A DNA stretch of 64,000 nt from Mortierella sp. BCC40632 (Eukaryota; Mortierellomycota; Mortierellomycetes; Mortierellales; Mortierellaceae): assembly GCA_011634665.1 (NCBI GenBank), contig WAEK01000001.1:1-64000 (forward strand), written 5' to 3'. The position numbers and the translations under genes were made by a program. Below are positions 12,249-21,429 of this stretch, in pieces; position 1 is the stretch's first letter, and every line of letters starts with the position of its first letter. The notes under the pieces were generated by a model. That model saw only the letters and a program-made list of their open reading frames with translations, was not told the DNA's origin and made no database searches.

Positions 12249-13032
12249 GAAGAGGATATTAATATTGCCTCGTCTCGTGTAATAGGATGAATCGGGGCGT
12301 ATATCAACTCTCGTTTCTCTGATCTCTAGGATCGGTCAAGACGATACGCGTTTCGTTTTCAGGGCAAAGGACACGTTGGGCTGCGAACAGAAGGAATACG
12401 TCATACTTCTGACCGATCACTCGTACTTCTGCACTTGTCTACTCCTCCAAAATTTGGGAGTCGTTTGCCGCCATTTTTTCTGCGTCATGAGGAAAGAGCC
12501 AGAGTGCCGATATCACATCAGTTTAGTGCACCGCCGCTGGTATAAGGAATCCATCCAAGACATCCCCGATCTTAGTGAGAGGATTGGACGCAAGTCTTTC
12601 CAGGCCGCTTCTCGGCACCACAAGTCAACCAGAATGGGGTATCCCTCGGATTCTTTCATGACCAGTGTTTCTGACCTGTTCTCCTCCGAAAAAAAATCTG
12701 TCGCTTATCACAAGGAGACCCAATCTAGGAAGAGACGGCACGCAGAAATAACAGGACTCGGAAAGAAGATCGCAGGTCTTTCGAGCAACGATCCACTTAT
12801 GCATGGGAAGATTTTGAGCAAGATGGAGGAAATTCAGGGATCTCTGGAAAAGGATATGGAAAGTGAAGCAGCTGTGCAAAACGATGGTGAGACTCCTACC
12901 GTCGGCGATCCAAGAAGAGTGAAGACCAAAGGACGACCGAGGAGTGCTAGGATTTTGAGTAGTGGCGAAAAGAGTAAAAAAAAAAGGGAAGCACAATTGA
13001 CGATGTGTCAAATCGGCATCATAGACCGATGA
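9787..13032 (+). pseudogene. Mutator-like (MULE) transposase, FAR1-DDE-SWIM, decayed
   Basis: Acidic N-terminal sequence begins just after an intron-type acceptor at 9786. A FAR1/WRKY-GCM-type DNA-binding region follows (10525-11010, with a GCKY and HNHAL pair). Then comes a MULE DDE domain: first Asp in VVVHDTTAS (codon 11338), second Asp in LDKDPA (codon 11523), Glu in QRVEKSH (codon 11857). A SWIM zinc finger follows (CTC ... CRH, about 12430-12473), and a basic Lys/Arg-rich tail ends at 13032. MULE transposases cut and paste elements with long TIRs and make duplications of 8-11 bp. Frame changes near 10280, 10340, 10830, 11150, 11515 and 12020 show decay. The T-rich stretches at 10756-10782 and 12216-12246 look intronic. 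It follows the Fanzor relic on the same strand with only about 50 bp between the two coding parts. Confidence 0.85.
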
Positions 13033-13068
13033 CATAACAGTCGTATTGAGTGGCTGAAAAGCTGGGAC

Positions 13069-13290
13069 CTCTGCCCTAGTTGTAGTCCCCCTGCCTTTGA
13101 CTTGCCCCTCTGCGGGTGCTCATTGTACCCTGGTCTTTTTCCTCTTCTCTGGATCGCCTTCCACCTATTCTCTTTTTTTTTTTTCCTTTTCCTTGGTGGA
13201 TTGAGGACTAGATAGCCACGTCTGGAAAACATGGGACGGTGCGCACAAATGAATAAAACCCCTAACGGGGCCTGTAAAAAAAGGAAGAAA
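13069..13290 (+). mobile_element. PolyA retroposon, family A, with 13-bp TSD
   Basis: The insertion is flanked by perfect copies of gaaaagctgggac (13056-13068 and 13291-13303). Its 3' end reads AATAAAACCCCTAACGGGG, then CCTG and an A-rich tail. The same 3' end occurs at 13990-14041 and, reversed, at 20311-20365. The CCCC/GGGG arms can form a small stem-loop before the tail, as in many LINE/SINE 3' ends. No coding capacity. Confidence 0.8.
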
Positions 13291-13370
13291 GAAAAGCTGG
13301 GACTGTAGATAAATGTGAGAGCAGAACGTTGAGATATGTGTGAGAGTAAGCTGGAGGCCTTTTTCAGGAG

Positions 13371-13482
13371 ATATGTGTGAGAATAAGCGTCTCACACATA
13401 TGTGAGATTAAGAAAAAAAATGAGTTTGAGAGCTATTCTCACATATGACTGAGAATAAGCCGCTCACATATATGTGAGAATA
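13371..13482. repeat. Two nested-sequence hairpins
   Basis: Arms 13371-13382 and 13390-13401 are perfect complements over 12 bp (atatgtgtgaga). Arms 13434-13446 and 13470-13482 are perfect over 13 bp (tattctcacatat). Both are built from variants of the same ctcacatatgtgag palindrome. They abut the left copy of the 550-bp inverted repeat. Confidence 0.8.
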
Positions 13483-13490
13483 TCTTCATC

Positions 13491-14041
13491 CCCGCTGGAA
13501 TTAGTGTCTAAACACACTAGACCTTGAGGCCGTAAAATCCATCTCCAATTTTGGCCCCACTGGTTTTTTTTGTCTCACTCGATAGAAACGCCTGCTCTGT
13601 GTCAGCCTGCTTGAATTTTGGGACTTGGGGCCCCAGGTTAGGCCGTGTAGAGCCGAAAGCCTTTACACCCACTAATCCCATGTAAAATTTTTCTTACAAA
13701 ATCTTCATGCCTATTCCAGTGTAAAATCTCCGCACCAACCTAATGACTGATTTTTCCGTGGTACTGCAGTTCACTGATGCCAGTTCAGTACACTACAGCT
13801 CGACACGTCCAATCCAAGCATGAATCTATCCTCCATACCGTTCGATGATTACTATCCGCCGTACCCAGAAACTTTATCTTTTTGGATGCTTATCCGCTAT
13901 ACCATGCTCTCACTTGTCCTTTGTTTTAGGATAGTGTAGTTTTGAGAACTAGTTGGCCACATCCACAAATCGTGGGACGAGTGCGCGCCGACGAATAAAA
14001 CCCCTAACGGGGCCTGTAAAAAAAGAAAGAAAAGAAAAAAA
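13491..14041 (+). repeat. Left copy of a 550-bp inverted repeat, ending in retroposon tail
   Basis: This stretch is almost identical to the reverse complement of 20311-20870, from cccgctggaattagtg at its outer end to the A-rich tail at its inner end. It encodes nothing. The last 124 bp (13918-14041) are themselves a family-A retroposon with a perfect 14-bp duplication, atgctctcacttgt, at 13904-13917 and 14042-14055. The distant copy also contains this insertion but lacks the second duplication, so the 550-bp unit was copied after the small insertion occurred. Confidence 0.85.
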
Positions 14042-14145
14042 ATGCTCTCACTTGTTCGATGTGCCTGGGTTCGTTGATTGCTTTTGTTGTCCTTGAGTTT
14101 GGCTTGCTGGAGTGCTGTGTGTGCACGGAGCTTCAGGTTGTTGAT

Positions 14146-14200
14146 TTTTTTTTTTTTTTTTAACAATCTGTTTCCGCTGGAATAGCCGTGCAGGCAAAAC
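14146..14200 (-). mobile_element. Ultra-short polyA retroposon stub, family B, 17-bp TSD
   Basis: The perfect duplication agcttcaggttgttgat lies at 14129-14145 and 14201-14217. The insert is a T-run followed by aacaatctgtttccgctgg and about 20 more bases. On the minus strand this is a body of about 38 nt ending ttccagcggaaacagattg, then tta and a polyA tail. Only the last few bases of a longer element were inserted. Confidence 0.85.
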
Positions 14201-14217
14201 AGCTTCAGGTTGTTGAT

Positions 14218-15854
14218 GGATCTACCACACTTTTCTTTTCTTTTCTTTTCTTTTCTTTTTTTCGAATGGGGTGAATATTCAATCGAAAGGTCGGCGCAAA
14301 TTTGATAGCAATCACTTTTACTCCAAAGGTGCCCCTTCTACCTTCCTTGCCCAATGAATCACCACTCTTCTGGATATCTAAAGAGGAGAAATAGGTATGG
14401 CATCGAGATGGATTCCTCTTCTCACTTCCTAGTATTGCGGATTATTGACCGAGCTTCCTGGCTCACCCCAGTCAACCTTTGTGTGCTGAGGCAACACAAT
14501 CGACGAAAGTGCCTTACATTGGACTAGGAAATGTTGCTACACTTGAGTCTGTAATTGGCTCTCCAACACTCCTTGCATTCTTTGTGTCGGAGTAACCTCT
14601 CTCAAAGGAATGCATCCCACACTTCCTCTCTCCACACAACTATATCTGAACTTCTGCAATAGAGCTTCGATGGAAATTTAGCGGAGAACTACCGCTGTTC
14701 ACCTGAAAAGCATCCGAAAGTTAGAGAAATGGAGTCCAACCATTAACGGGAGAAGGGCAAGGGGAGTATCCAGCAACTAGAAGAAAGTGGGTATCTGACA
14801 AAAAAGCGACCAGGGAAATTGGGCTACGCTCTGACGAATATCATCTGTCGGATGAAAACTGACAATTAGCTTCTCCTCTCTCAACAGAAGAGCGCGTTAA
14901 CTCTAGCTAACAACCTACAAGGACAAAGCTTTAGCTTCATTTCTTGAGAATTGGTGGTAGACTGCTATTCTTTCAACCGGGCAGCTCAAAAAAAACAGTA
15001 TCTGTGGGTCACTCCTGTATCAGACTTAGGACAGGCTGCTCTTGTCTTCAAATCAATATTCTTCTGAATTGGAACGAAGGGGAAGGTTGAAAATACCATA
15101 TCGTTCCCACAAATATATACATGGGATACTGGCCAATCTCTGGTAGACAATTATCATGGAGCGACCAGGGTAATCACCTGTCAAGTTACAATTTGACCCT
15201 TTGGGATTACTCTTCTCTTCTTCTTTTCCTTCTTCCCTCTCAGAGCGAGGCCAAATGCGTGATATGAAAGTGTAGGATAACAACGCCACAGCGAGTGAGT
15301 GGGTTCGTTTCAAGAAGCATAATCAACTAGTCAAAGTGGAGGTGTCAAGTCCCAGTCAGTGTAACAAGAACGTACAAAGATGCAATCAATTGTCGGGATC
15401 GAGTAAAGGCAAGGACTTTTTTGTTTTATTTATTTGATCTTTAACCTTCCATGCGGCAAAGACGTCTTTGCAATCAATGCTGGCGGTGTTTAGGTTCTAT
15501 AACCATCAAGGCTTTAGATTAGCACAAAAAAAAAAAAAAAAACAGCTAGCAATGCGAATCAGGCTTTGAGGGACGAAGGAACAACAGGTGTGCCTTTCTC
15601 TCCCTCGAAGTTTGCTTCACCACTAACCTCAACCATTTGAGTCTACTGGAGGGGGGGAGGGGTCCTGTTCATAAAGACGAGGCAAAAGAGTCTAGAGTCT
15701 ATGACGGATAGCCAGTGCATAAAGATCTGGCATAATACAGGTGGAAGGGGGCTCATCATGGCAGAACAAGATGCATGCGACCAAACTTCCCAAGCACAGC
15801 GATCATTGCACAGCATGAGATTGCTTGGTCCTCAGCTGACCCACCATCGGGGAA
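14218..15854. other. Intergenic, no gene seen
   Basis: I find no frame with recognisable domains or splice-supported extension. A (CTTTT)n run lies at about 14230-14260 and a 19-A tract at about 15523-15542. The left part is AT-rich and looks like decayed repeat sequence. Confidence 0.5.
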
Positions 15855-15991
15855 TATAAAAACGCTCCGCCCTCGTCTTCGCCTTTTTTTTTTTTTTTTT
15901 TTTCCTTTTTTTCTCACACTCCTCCCACCTCTCTCACCTTCAACTCCTCATTACATATCCACAAACACGTACCCCTCCACACATCATCATC
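15855..15991 (+). promoter_or_regulatory. Core promoter and leader of the IFI27-like gene
   Basis: A TATA box (tataaaaa, 15855-15862) is followed by a run of about 21 T (15883-15903) and a C/T-rich leader without ATG up to the start codon at 15992. The arrangement TATA, pyrimidine tract, CA-rich leader is typical of a strong pol II core promoter. Confidence 0.65.
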
Positions 15992-16774
15992 ATGCCAAGC
16001 AGTGACGACAGGACTTTTAGCGTAGATAAAGAGCCAGATTCGAGTCAGATACAAGGAAACAATGAGAGACAAGGGCTCGGACAAGGATTACTCGATGGGG
16101 CAAAAAGTGTCGTCTCGCACAAAACAGTTGTCGTTGTTATCGTAGGCGCTGGAGCGGCGGTGGTGGTCCCAATAGCAGTTGGTGGCCTATTGAATATTGC
16201 AGGATTTACTCCGGGGGGTGTTGTTGCGGGGTCGTTTGCGGCGAAAGGAATGACCACCTACAAAGGCTATATTGCCGCTGGTTCACTCATGGCCATATCA
16301 CAGTCAGCTGGGGCAGCTGGCCTGTCGGCTGCAAGCGTGGGGCTATTGTCCACCATTGGTGCAGTCGCTGGAGGATTAACTGCGTGGAAATTTATGGGAG
16401 AGGCTACAGATCCCTCGAGCAACCCGTCCACAATCCCATACGAGGGCAATATTGCGGTCATGGTGCGGTCGGTTGGCGCAGCGGGCTGGTCGGCAGCAGG
16501 CTCAGGACTGACTCATGCACAAGGCGGACTTGCCAAGGCATATGAATGGGGACAAGCGTTGGGGAGTGAAATGAATGATGGAGCTTCCTACAAAGACACC
16601 ATTGCGGCCAAGGCGCGATCAGTTCGCGCCGCTGGCTGGTCAGCTGCAGGCTTAGGACTGACTCATGCTCGTGATGGACTTGCCAAGGCCCATGAATGGG
16701 GGCAAATACGAAGGAATAATGAAGTCAAAGAGGAAGTTACAACTTCATCCAACCCATTTCAACCCAAGCTTTAA
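15992..16774 (+). CDS. IFI6/IFI27 (ISG12)-like small hydrophobic protein
   Basis: An intronless frame of 260 codons. Residues about 45-135 form a Gly/Ala-rich hydrophobic segment with the family hallmarks GFTPGGVVAGSFAAK, then AAGSLMAISQSAGAAGLS and a second hydrophobic stretch, as in interferon-inducible 6-16/ISG12 proteins. In animals these sit in mitochondrial or nuclear-envelope membranes and influence apoptosis; the fungal role is not known. The C-terminal third is unusual: a 107-bp stretch is duplicated 150 bp apart (16451-16557 and 16601-16707), giving two modules with RAAGWSAAG and GLAKAxEWGQ that resemble a truncated version of the domain core. It has its own TATA promoter and sits alone between the two 550-bp inverted repeats. 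The family call is by motif recognition. Confidence 0.75.
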   Translation: MPSSDDRTFSVDKEPDSSQIQGNNERQGLGQGLLDGAKSVVSHKTVVVVIVGAGAAVVVPIAVGGLLNIAGFTPGGVVAGSFAAKGMTTYKGYIAAGSLMAISQSAGAAGLSAASVGLLSTIGAVAGGLTAWKFMGEATDPSSNPSTIPYEGNIAVMVRSVGAAGWSAAGSGLTHAQGGLAKAYEWGQALGSEMNDGASYKDTIAAKARSVRAAGWSAAGLGLTHARDGLAKAHEWGQIRRNNEVKEEVTTSSNPFQPKL

Positions 16775-16808
16775 TTTCAGCAGCAAAGCCTGTTTGTGTT
16801 GACTTGCC

Positions 16809-17335
16809 AAAAAAAAAAAAAAAAAAAAAAGTCGCATTGATCCCTCTTAAAACTCGAGAACTACAGCTGCTTAAATTTGGGGCTCACAACTGCTTAGAAT
16901 TTGGGATGAAAATCGTGCCGTAATCTTCGGGAACGAGTTGACCAGTAATTCGAATCTTTTTTTGTTAATAAAGACCTCACGTGGGTATGTAGAGTTTTAT
17001 AGAAGACCAGGGCGGCACTGGTCGCCCTGTTGCCACTTAGTACCAAAATGGGATCGCACCCGCGGATAAAAACTATCTAATCAGCCTCTAGACACTCAAC
17101 AGCCATCACCCGGTAATTCGAATCACTGGAGTCTCTCTCTCAAATACTCCTGTGGCTCGCCTCTCTTACAAGAGTTGGTCATTGAGCTACTACCTCCTTT
17201 TAGTACCTTTGCGTAAGGTTTTAGTTTGTCGGTGTGCGTCCGTCTAGCCTTCTTCTTAGTATTCTCTTTTGGTTTATCAAGAACAAGATGTGAATTGCTC
17301 ACGAAGATTACAATCCCGAATTTTAAGCAGTTTTT
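16809..17335. mobile_element. Degenerate relative of the 717-bp foldback element
   Basis: After a run of 22 A (16809-16830), 16843-16935 carries worn copies of the subterminal motif cttaaaattcggga. 17283-17335 matches the right arm of the intact element (gaagattacaatcccgaatt). The inner part shares the segment ctcctgtggctcgcct (about 17147-17163) with the intact element at about 39118-39134. Ends and duplications are no longer recognisable. Confidence 0.6.
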
Positions 17336-17823
17336 TTCGCTGTTCTTGTTCCCGCTTGCCTTGAACCTGATGCAGGATGGCGACAATGGCAACAATAGTT
17401 CAAACTCCTTCTCAGCTTCCTGATCGGCCTCCTGGTTCTCCTGATCAATCCACTCACACTTGGAAGCAATATGGGTTTCGAGAGCTAGTGGTGTTTCCTT
17501 GGTGGCTGTATCCAGTGCGTTGACTCTTCCATTGGATATGCGTCCTTTGAGTTCGAGGCCATAGATTCTCGCTGTGCTTTTGGCATGAAAGAAATCCTCG
17601 ATTGTCTTCGCCACCGCAGCAAGGTGCAGCTTAAACACGACCTCGTTGACTAGGGTTGCAGGATCGTCAGCGCCATCAATGGTAGCGTCAGCAAACCCCT
17701 CTTTGTCGCCTATCATCACCGCGTAATTGGCATCGCCGCAAGCAGCTGTTGTGAACGCGAGCATGATAGGGTCTACAGTTTGGACGGCTGTTTTGATGGG
17801 TATATCGTCTAAGGAGGAGCGTC

Positions 17824-17854
<31 letters not shown>

Positions 17855-17912
17855 CTTCTAGGGAACTTGCACCGAAACTTATCGGAAAGACTTTAGCTGG
17901 AGAAGATGCCAA
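17123..17912 (-). pseudogene. Unrecognised gene fragment fused to repeat sequence
   Basis: Two minus frames (17912-17852 and about 17822-17400) show coding-like composition but are separated by a 28-base A/T tract (about 17824-17851) that disrupts the frame. The C-terminal third of the open frame runs into the degenerate foldback element, so that part of the protein is repeat-derived. I do not recognise the family. It looks like a host gene fragment broken by insertions. Confidence 0.4.
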
Positions 17913-17946
17913 GACCCTGAATGGGTTTCTTTAATTTCTCCTGTGT

Positions 17947-18612
17947 GTGTACTACTTCACGACCTATGTCAGCAAAGATTTAACTCCTGTGATCACAACC
18001 CTGTATCCCACAGTCCATGATCTCCTCGCTCAATCCAATACGCCACATGAAATTGAGACGGTGGAGAAGTTCCGAGTCATCTTTACTCGAGAAGTCAAGC
18101 GCCGATTCAATATCAGAATATTCCTGATGCTGTGTTGGTGGCAACTTACCTGAACCCGACTGTTTACAAGCATCCTTTCTTGGATGGAAAAGTAGCTTGC
18201 GGTCAATCTTCGGCAGGAAACAAGGAAGCAGGCTGTTTTGGCTCTTCAGAATATGGTCAAGGAGCGATATCACTTCGGTTTTGACAGATACGAGCTGTGG
18301 GATCCAGATTCTTGGTCTGAGATATTTCAGCGAGAACTCAATAATTATGAAGATGACGTGCAAGGTTACTCTGCCGATATCTACCAGGTAGACCCTCAAT
18401 CCTGGTGGCGTACTCGTATCCAAGCCTTTCCTTATTTGACTACTCTTGTTCGCCAACACTCCTCCATCCAGCCTTCGTCCGTGCCTTCAGAGAGGCTATT
18501 TAGCGCTGCTGGTGGATTCACCACTAAGAAGAGAAGATCCGTGAATCCGTGCTTTTTTGTCGCTCAGTCCTCATCAAGAGCATGGACAGGTTCAATACCC
18601 AAGTCGGTTTGA
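17947..18612 (+). pseudogene. hAT-family transposase relic, C-terminal part
   Basis: The first piece reads LYPTVHDLLAQ ... FTREVKRRF, then, after a frame change near 18110, LVATYLNPTVYKHPFL. Both are typical of the hAT RNase-H-like domain. A second piece (18238-18612) contains DPQSWWRTRIQAFPYL and PSSVPSERLFSAAG, the hallmark of the hAT C-terminal dimerisation domain. hAT transposases are cut-and-paste enzymes with 8-bp duplications. The N-terminal BED finger and most of the catalytic domain are missing and frames are broken, so the copy is dead. Confidence 0.85.
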
Positions 18613-18754
18613 ATCTGTAGCTCCAGTACCTTGATGAGAAGCGGACATTTGGGCACACTCTAAATTGAGCTTGTTGTTTGAATTGGGGGTATTCTAGGTG
18701 CGGTGATGCTGTTAGGGTATAAGGATGCTGAATTGCTGCACGGGGATGCTGTTG

Positions 18755-18822
18755 GGGTGCTGGTGTGCTGAAATGACTGGTCGGGTGCTGATGTACTGAA
18801 ATTCAGCACGTCAGCACACCAG
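18755..18822. repeat. Hairpin cluster built on gtgctga / tcagcac
   Basis: The segment ctggtgtgctga (about 18757-18768) pairs perfectly with tcagcacaccag (about 18811-18822), and further gtgctga/tcagcac pairs lie inside. It ends a few bases left of the 940-bp foldback element. Confidence 0.6.
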
Positions 18823-18829
18823 TGTGCGC

Positions 18830-19769
18830 AAGTAAGCGAAAATGCGTTCAAGTGTGTGGCCGACCGGTTAACCGATTCGCAGGGCTACTCTCCCACACTG
18901 CTCTGAGGGTACTATTTTCCCCTTTTTTCACTTTTTGTCCGGCGAAATGGGCATCTTCGCTCCCGCTGTGAACGCAATTTCTTCAAATATACAGCAAAAG
19001 AGTACCTCCTGCGCAGGCGCATTCGCAAATGGGAAAACAAGGTTTGAAACCCCCCACAAGAGAGAAAAGGAAATAAAATTGACTCAGTTGTTTCTGCCTC
19101 GTCGCTAGCAACTTAGCGATCTTCTGGTAGGTCAACTCTCTCAGCAAGTTCTTGGTATCAACGACATAAGTCGCATATTGCAAAGCTTGCAAGCAGAAAG
19201 TCAGGATCAAGGAATCCAACCTTACATCCAACTACCCTCATTTGACTACTACAGCAGACGTGGCCACTCGTCAGAAGCATTTGACCAAACATCGGTCGTC
19301 TAAATAATCCTTGGCAACCATCGGAGAGAATCAGCAGCAGTATGTGCTGATGATAAACGCAGGCATATCGATTTGACACCTCCAAGCTGGAGCACGCTGA
19401 GGTGGAGAAAATATTCAGACCCTTGGCATCGTTCGCAACAGTCATGTCTATAATCAAAGCGACAACCAAGAGGTGAGTGGATAAGTTGGTATGAAGAGTG
19501 TTGAGGACGTCTGAGAGGCAGAGAAATTGTAGAGTGGGAATAGTCAATTGGAAGAAAGGGGGGGAAGGAGACAGTCGACGGGACAATCAACTCAATCGCC
19601 CTGGGTTGATGTTGAAGAAATTGCGTTCACAACGGGAGCGATGATGCCCAATTTCGCCAGACCAACAGTGGGAAAAGGGGCAAATGATAGCCTCAGAGTG
19701 GTGCGGGAGAACAGACCTGCGAATCGGTTAGCCAGCCGGCCACACACTTGAACGCATTTTCGCATACTT
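18830..19769. mobile_element. 940-bp foldback element with about 157-bp TIRs
   Basis: Left arm 18830-18986 and right arm 19612-19769 are inverted copies with roughly 85% identity. They include gcgaaaatgcgttcaagtgt near the tips and gaacgcaatttcttcaa at the inner ends. Nothing inside (18987-19611) looks coding. No target duplication could be made out, so the superfamily is open. A non-autonomous long-TIR (MULE-like) or foldback element fits best. Confidence 0.75.
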
Positions 19770-19867
19770 AGGAGAGAACTTGTCCTCTTAGCCTTCCTCT
19801 TCCTCTCAAGCCATCTCTCCAACGGAACGCACATTCAGGTTCATTGAAGTTTAGTGCTTGGGCTCCT

Positions 19868-19941
19868 ACACCCAAATTTTCGAAATAGTGCATTTTCGCA
19901 TTTTCCTTACGAAAAGTCCACTATTTCGAAAATTTGAGTGT
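19868..19941. repeat. Small perfect-type hairpin, 23-bp arms
   Basis: Arms 19868-19890 and 19919-19941 match in 22 of 23 positions (core caaattttcgaaatagtg), with a 28-nt loop that itself contains a short ttttcg/cgaaaa pair. It could be a miniature MITE or a structured RNA; nothing decides between them. The rest of 19770-20310 holds no gene. Confidence 0.7.
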
Positions 19942-20310
19942 AGATAACACCAAGACACACCAAGACCACCCTGAGAGTAAGCACTAGATTGTGTTTTATG
20001 AGCCCATGCTGAATTTAGTGCTTCGCTCGATGCACAAGCACTAGACTGCGTGAAATCTAGTGTGATAACCCGTATTCCCCCTTTATTAGCCAACCCCAGT
20101 TGATCACTACAAACGGATGTGTAGGATTTGGAGGTAGTCTTTAGTGCGATATGGCCTACTTGATATTGGCTACTACTTGGCGCTGACCGGGGCTACACAC
20201 TTCTAACATTAGACAAATTGGTACCCTCGATTTGCTTGACTGAGAGCTGCCACCACTTAGGCCTTCTGCCTTAGCAGAAAAATTGTCCTTGACCTGCCTC
20301 CCTCTGATAG

Positions 20311-20870
20311 TTTTTTTTTTTTTTATTTTCTTTCTTTTTTTACAGGCCCCGTTAGGGGTTTTATTCGTCGGCGCGCACTCGTCCCACGATTTGTGGATGT
20401 GGCCAACTAGTTCTCAAAACTACACTATCCTAAAACAAAGGACAAGTGAGAGCATGGTATAGCGGATAAGCATCCAAAAAGATAAAGTTTCTGGGTACGG
20501 CGGATAGTAATCATCGAACGGTATGGAGGATAGATTCATGCTTGGATTGGACGTGTCGAGCTGTAGTGTACTGAACTGGCATCAGTGAACTGCAGTACCA
20601 CGGAAAAAATCAGTCATTAGGTTGGTGCGGAGATTTTTACACTGGAATAGGCATGAAGATTTTGTAAGAAAAATTTTACATGGGATTAGTGGGTGTAAAG
20701 GCTTTCGGCTCTACACGGCTCAACCTGGGGCCCCAAGTCCCAAAATTCAAGCAGGCTGACACAGAGCAGGCGTTTCTATCGAGTGAGACAAAAAAAACCA
20801 GTGGGGCCAAAATTGGAGATGGATTTTACGGCCTCAAGGTCTAGTGTGTTTAGACACTAATTCCAGCGGG
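20311..20870 (-). repeat. Right copy of the 550-bp inverted repeat
   Basis: Reverse complement of 13491-14041 with few differences. On the minus strand it begins cccgctggaattagtg (20870) and ends with the family-A tail (AACGGGGCCTGT plus A-rich) at 20311. No ORF. The two copies bracket 6.3 kb. Confidence 0.85.
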
Positions 20871-20915
20871 AGCTCTGGCGCGCAAAAAAAGGAGATGAAG
20901 AGCAAAAGAGAAGCA

Positions 20916-20987
20916 GGGCCGAACCGGGAATTGAACCCGGGACCTCTCGCACCCTAAGCGAGAATTATACCACTAAACCATCCGGCC
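20916..20987 (-). tRNA. tRNA-Pro (AGG)
   Basis: 72 nt without intron. The acceptor stem GGCCGGA pairs with TTCGGCC. The D arm carries TGGTTTAGTGGTAT (A box), the anticodon loop TTAGGGT gives anticodon AGG, and the T arm is CCGGG TTCAATT CCCGG (B box). A TTTT run follows within about 20 nt. The sequence is identical to the copy at 38784-38855. Confidence 0.97.
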
Positions 20988-21319
20988 AAGATCTTCGAAA
21001 GTGTTTCCAGCTCGGCGATCGCGATCCTGATTTCCGACATCTTCCGACATCGTTCTCTTTTTTCTGATCCTGACCTCCTATCAGCCCTTTTCCCCCCTCC
21101 CCCTGGGGGCTGTTGGCTTGCGAAATGCCATAGGAGTGGCGAAGACGGGGCCCGTCCACTTGCTAATGACTTCTGAAGACGAATAAGAGGGCTTACCCGT
21201 TGGAACCGATCCGTTTTTTTTTTTTGAAATGGTGCCTCCAAGCAAGTTGGCGACAAAGAGATTCGCAAATGCAGAAATCAAGGTGTATGGTGTATAGAAA
21301 GTCACTGCAGCTCTGAGGG

Positions 21320-21323
21320 ACAG

Positions 21324-21358
<35 letters not shown>
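21320..21358 (+). mobile_element. Minimal polyA stub, family B, 15-bp TSD
   Basis: ctgcagctctgaggg (21305-21319) is repeated as ctacagctctgaggg (21359-21373), 14 of 15 identical. The insert is only acagatt plus about 32 A. These 7 bases equal part of the family-B 3' end (ggaaacagattgttat). Confidence 0.75.
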
Positions 21359-21360
<2 letters not shown>

Positions 21361-21429
21361 ACAGCTCTGAGGGTGATTGTTAAAAGAAAAAGAAAGAAAG
21401 AAAGAAAAGATTGGATTGGATTAGTAGTC

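Noticed and set aside
4430..13500. Matching terminal inverted repeats around the Fanzor-MULE pair
   Set aside because: I compared the sequence left of 4600 with that right of 13032 and saw no convincing inverted match. The element borders remain unknown.
17040..17225. tRNA-like A and B box sequence on the minus strand (ggtagtagctcaatgacc ... gattcgaat)
   Set aside because: The boxes are present in worn form, but no clean anticodon stem or acceptor stem can be drawn. It may be a SINE head, which is not enough for a call.
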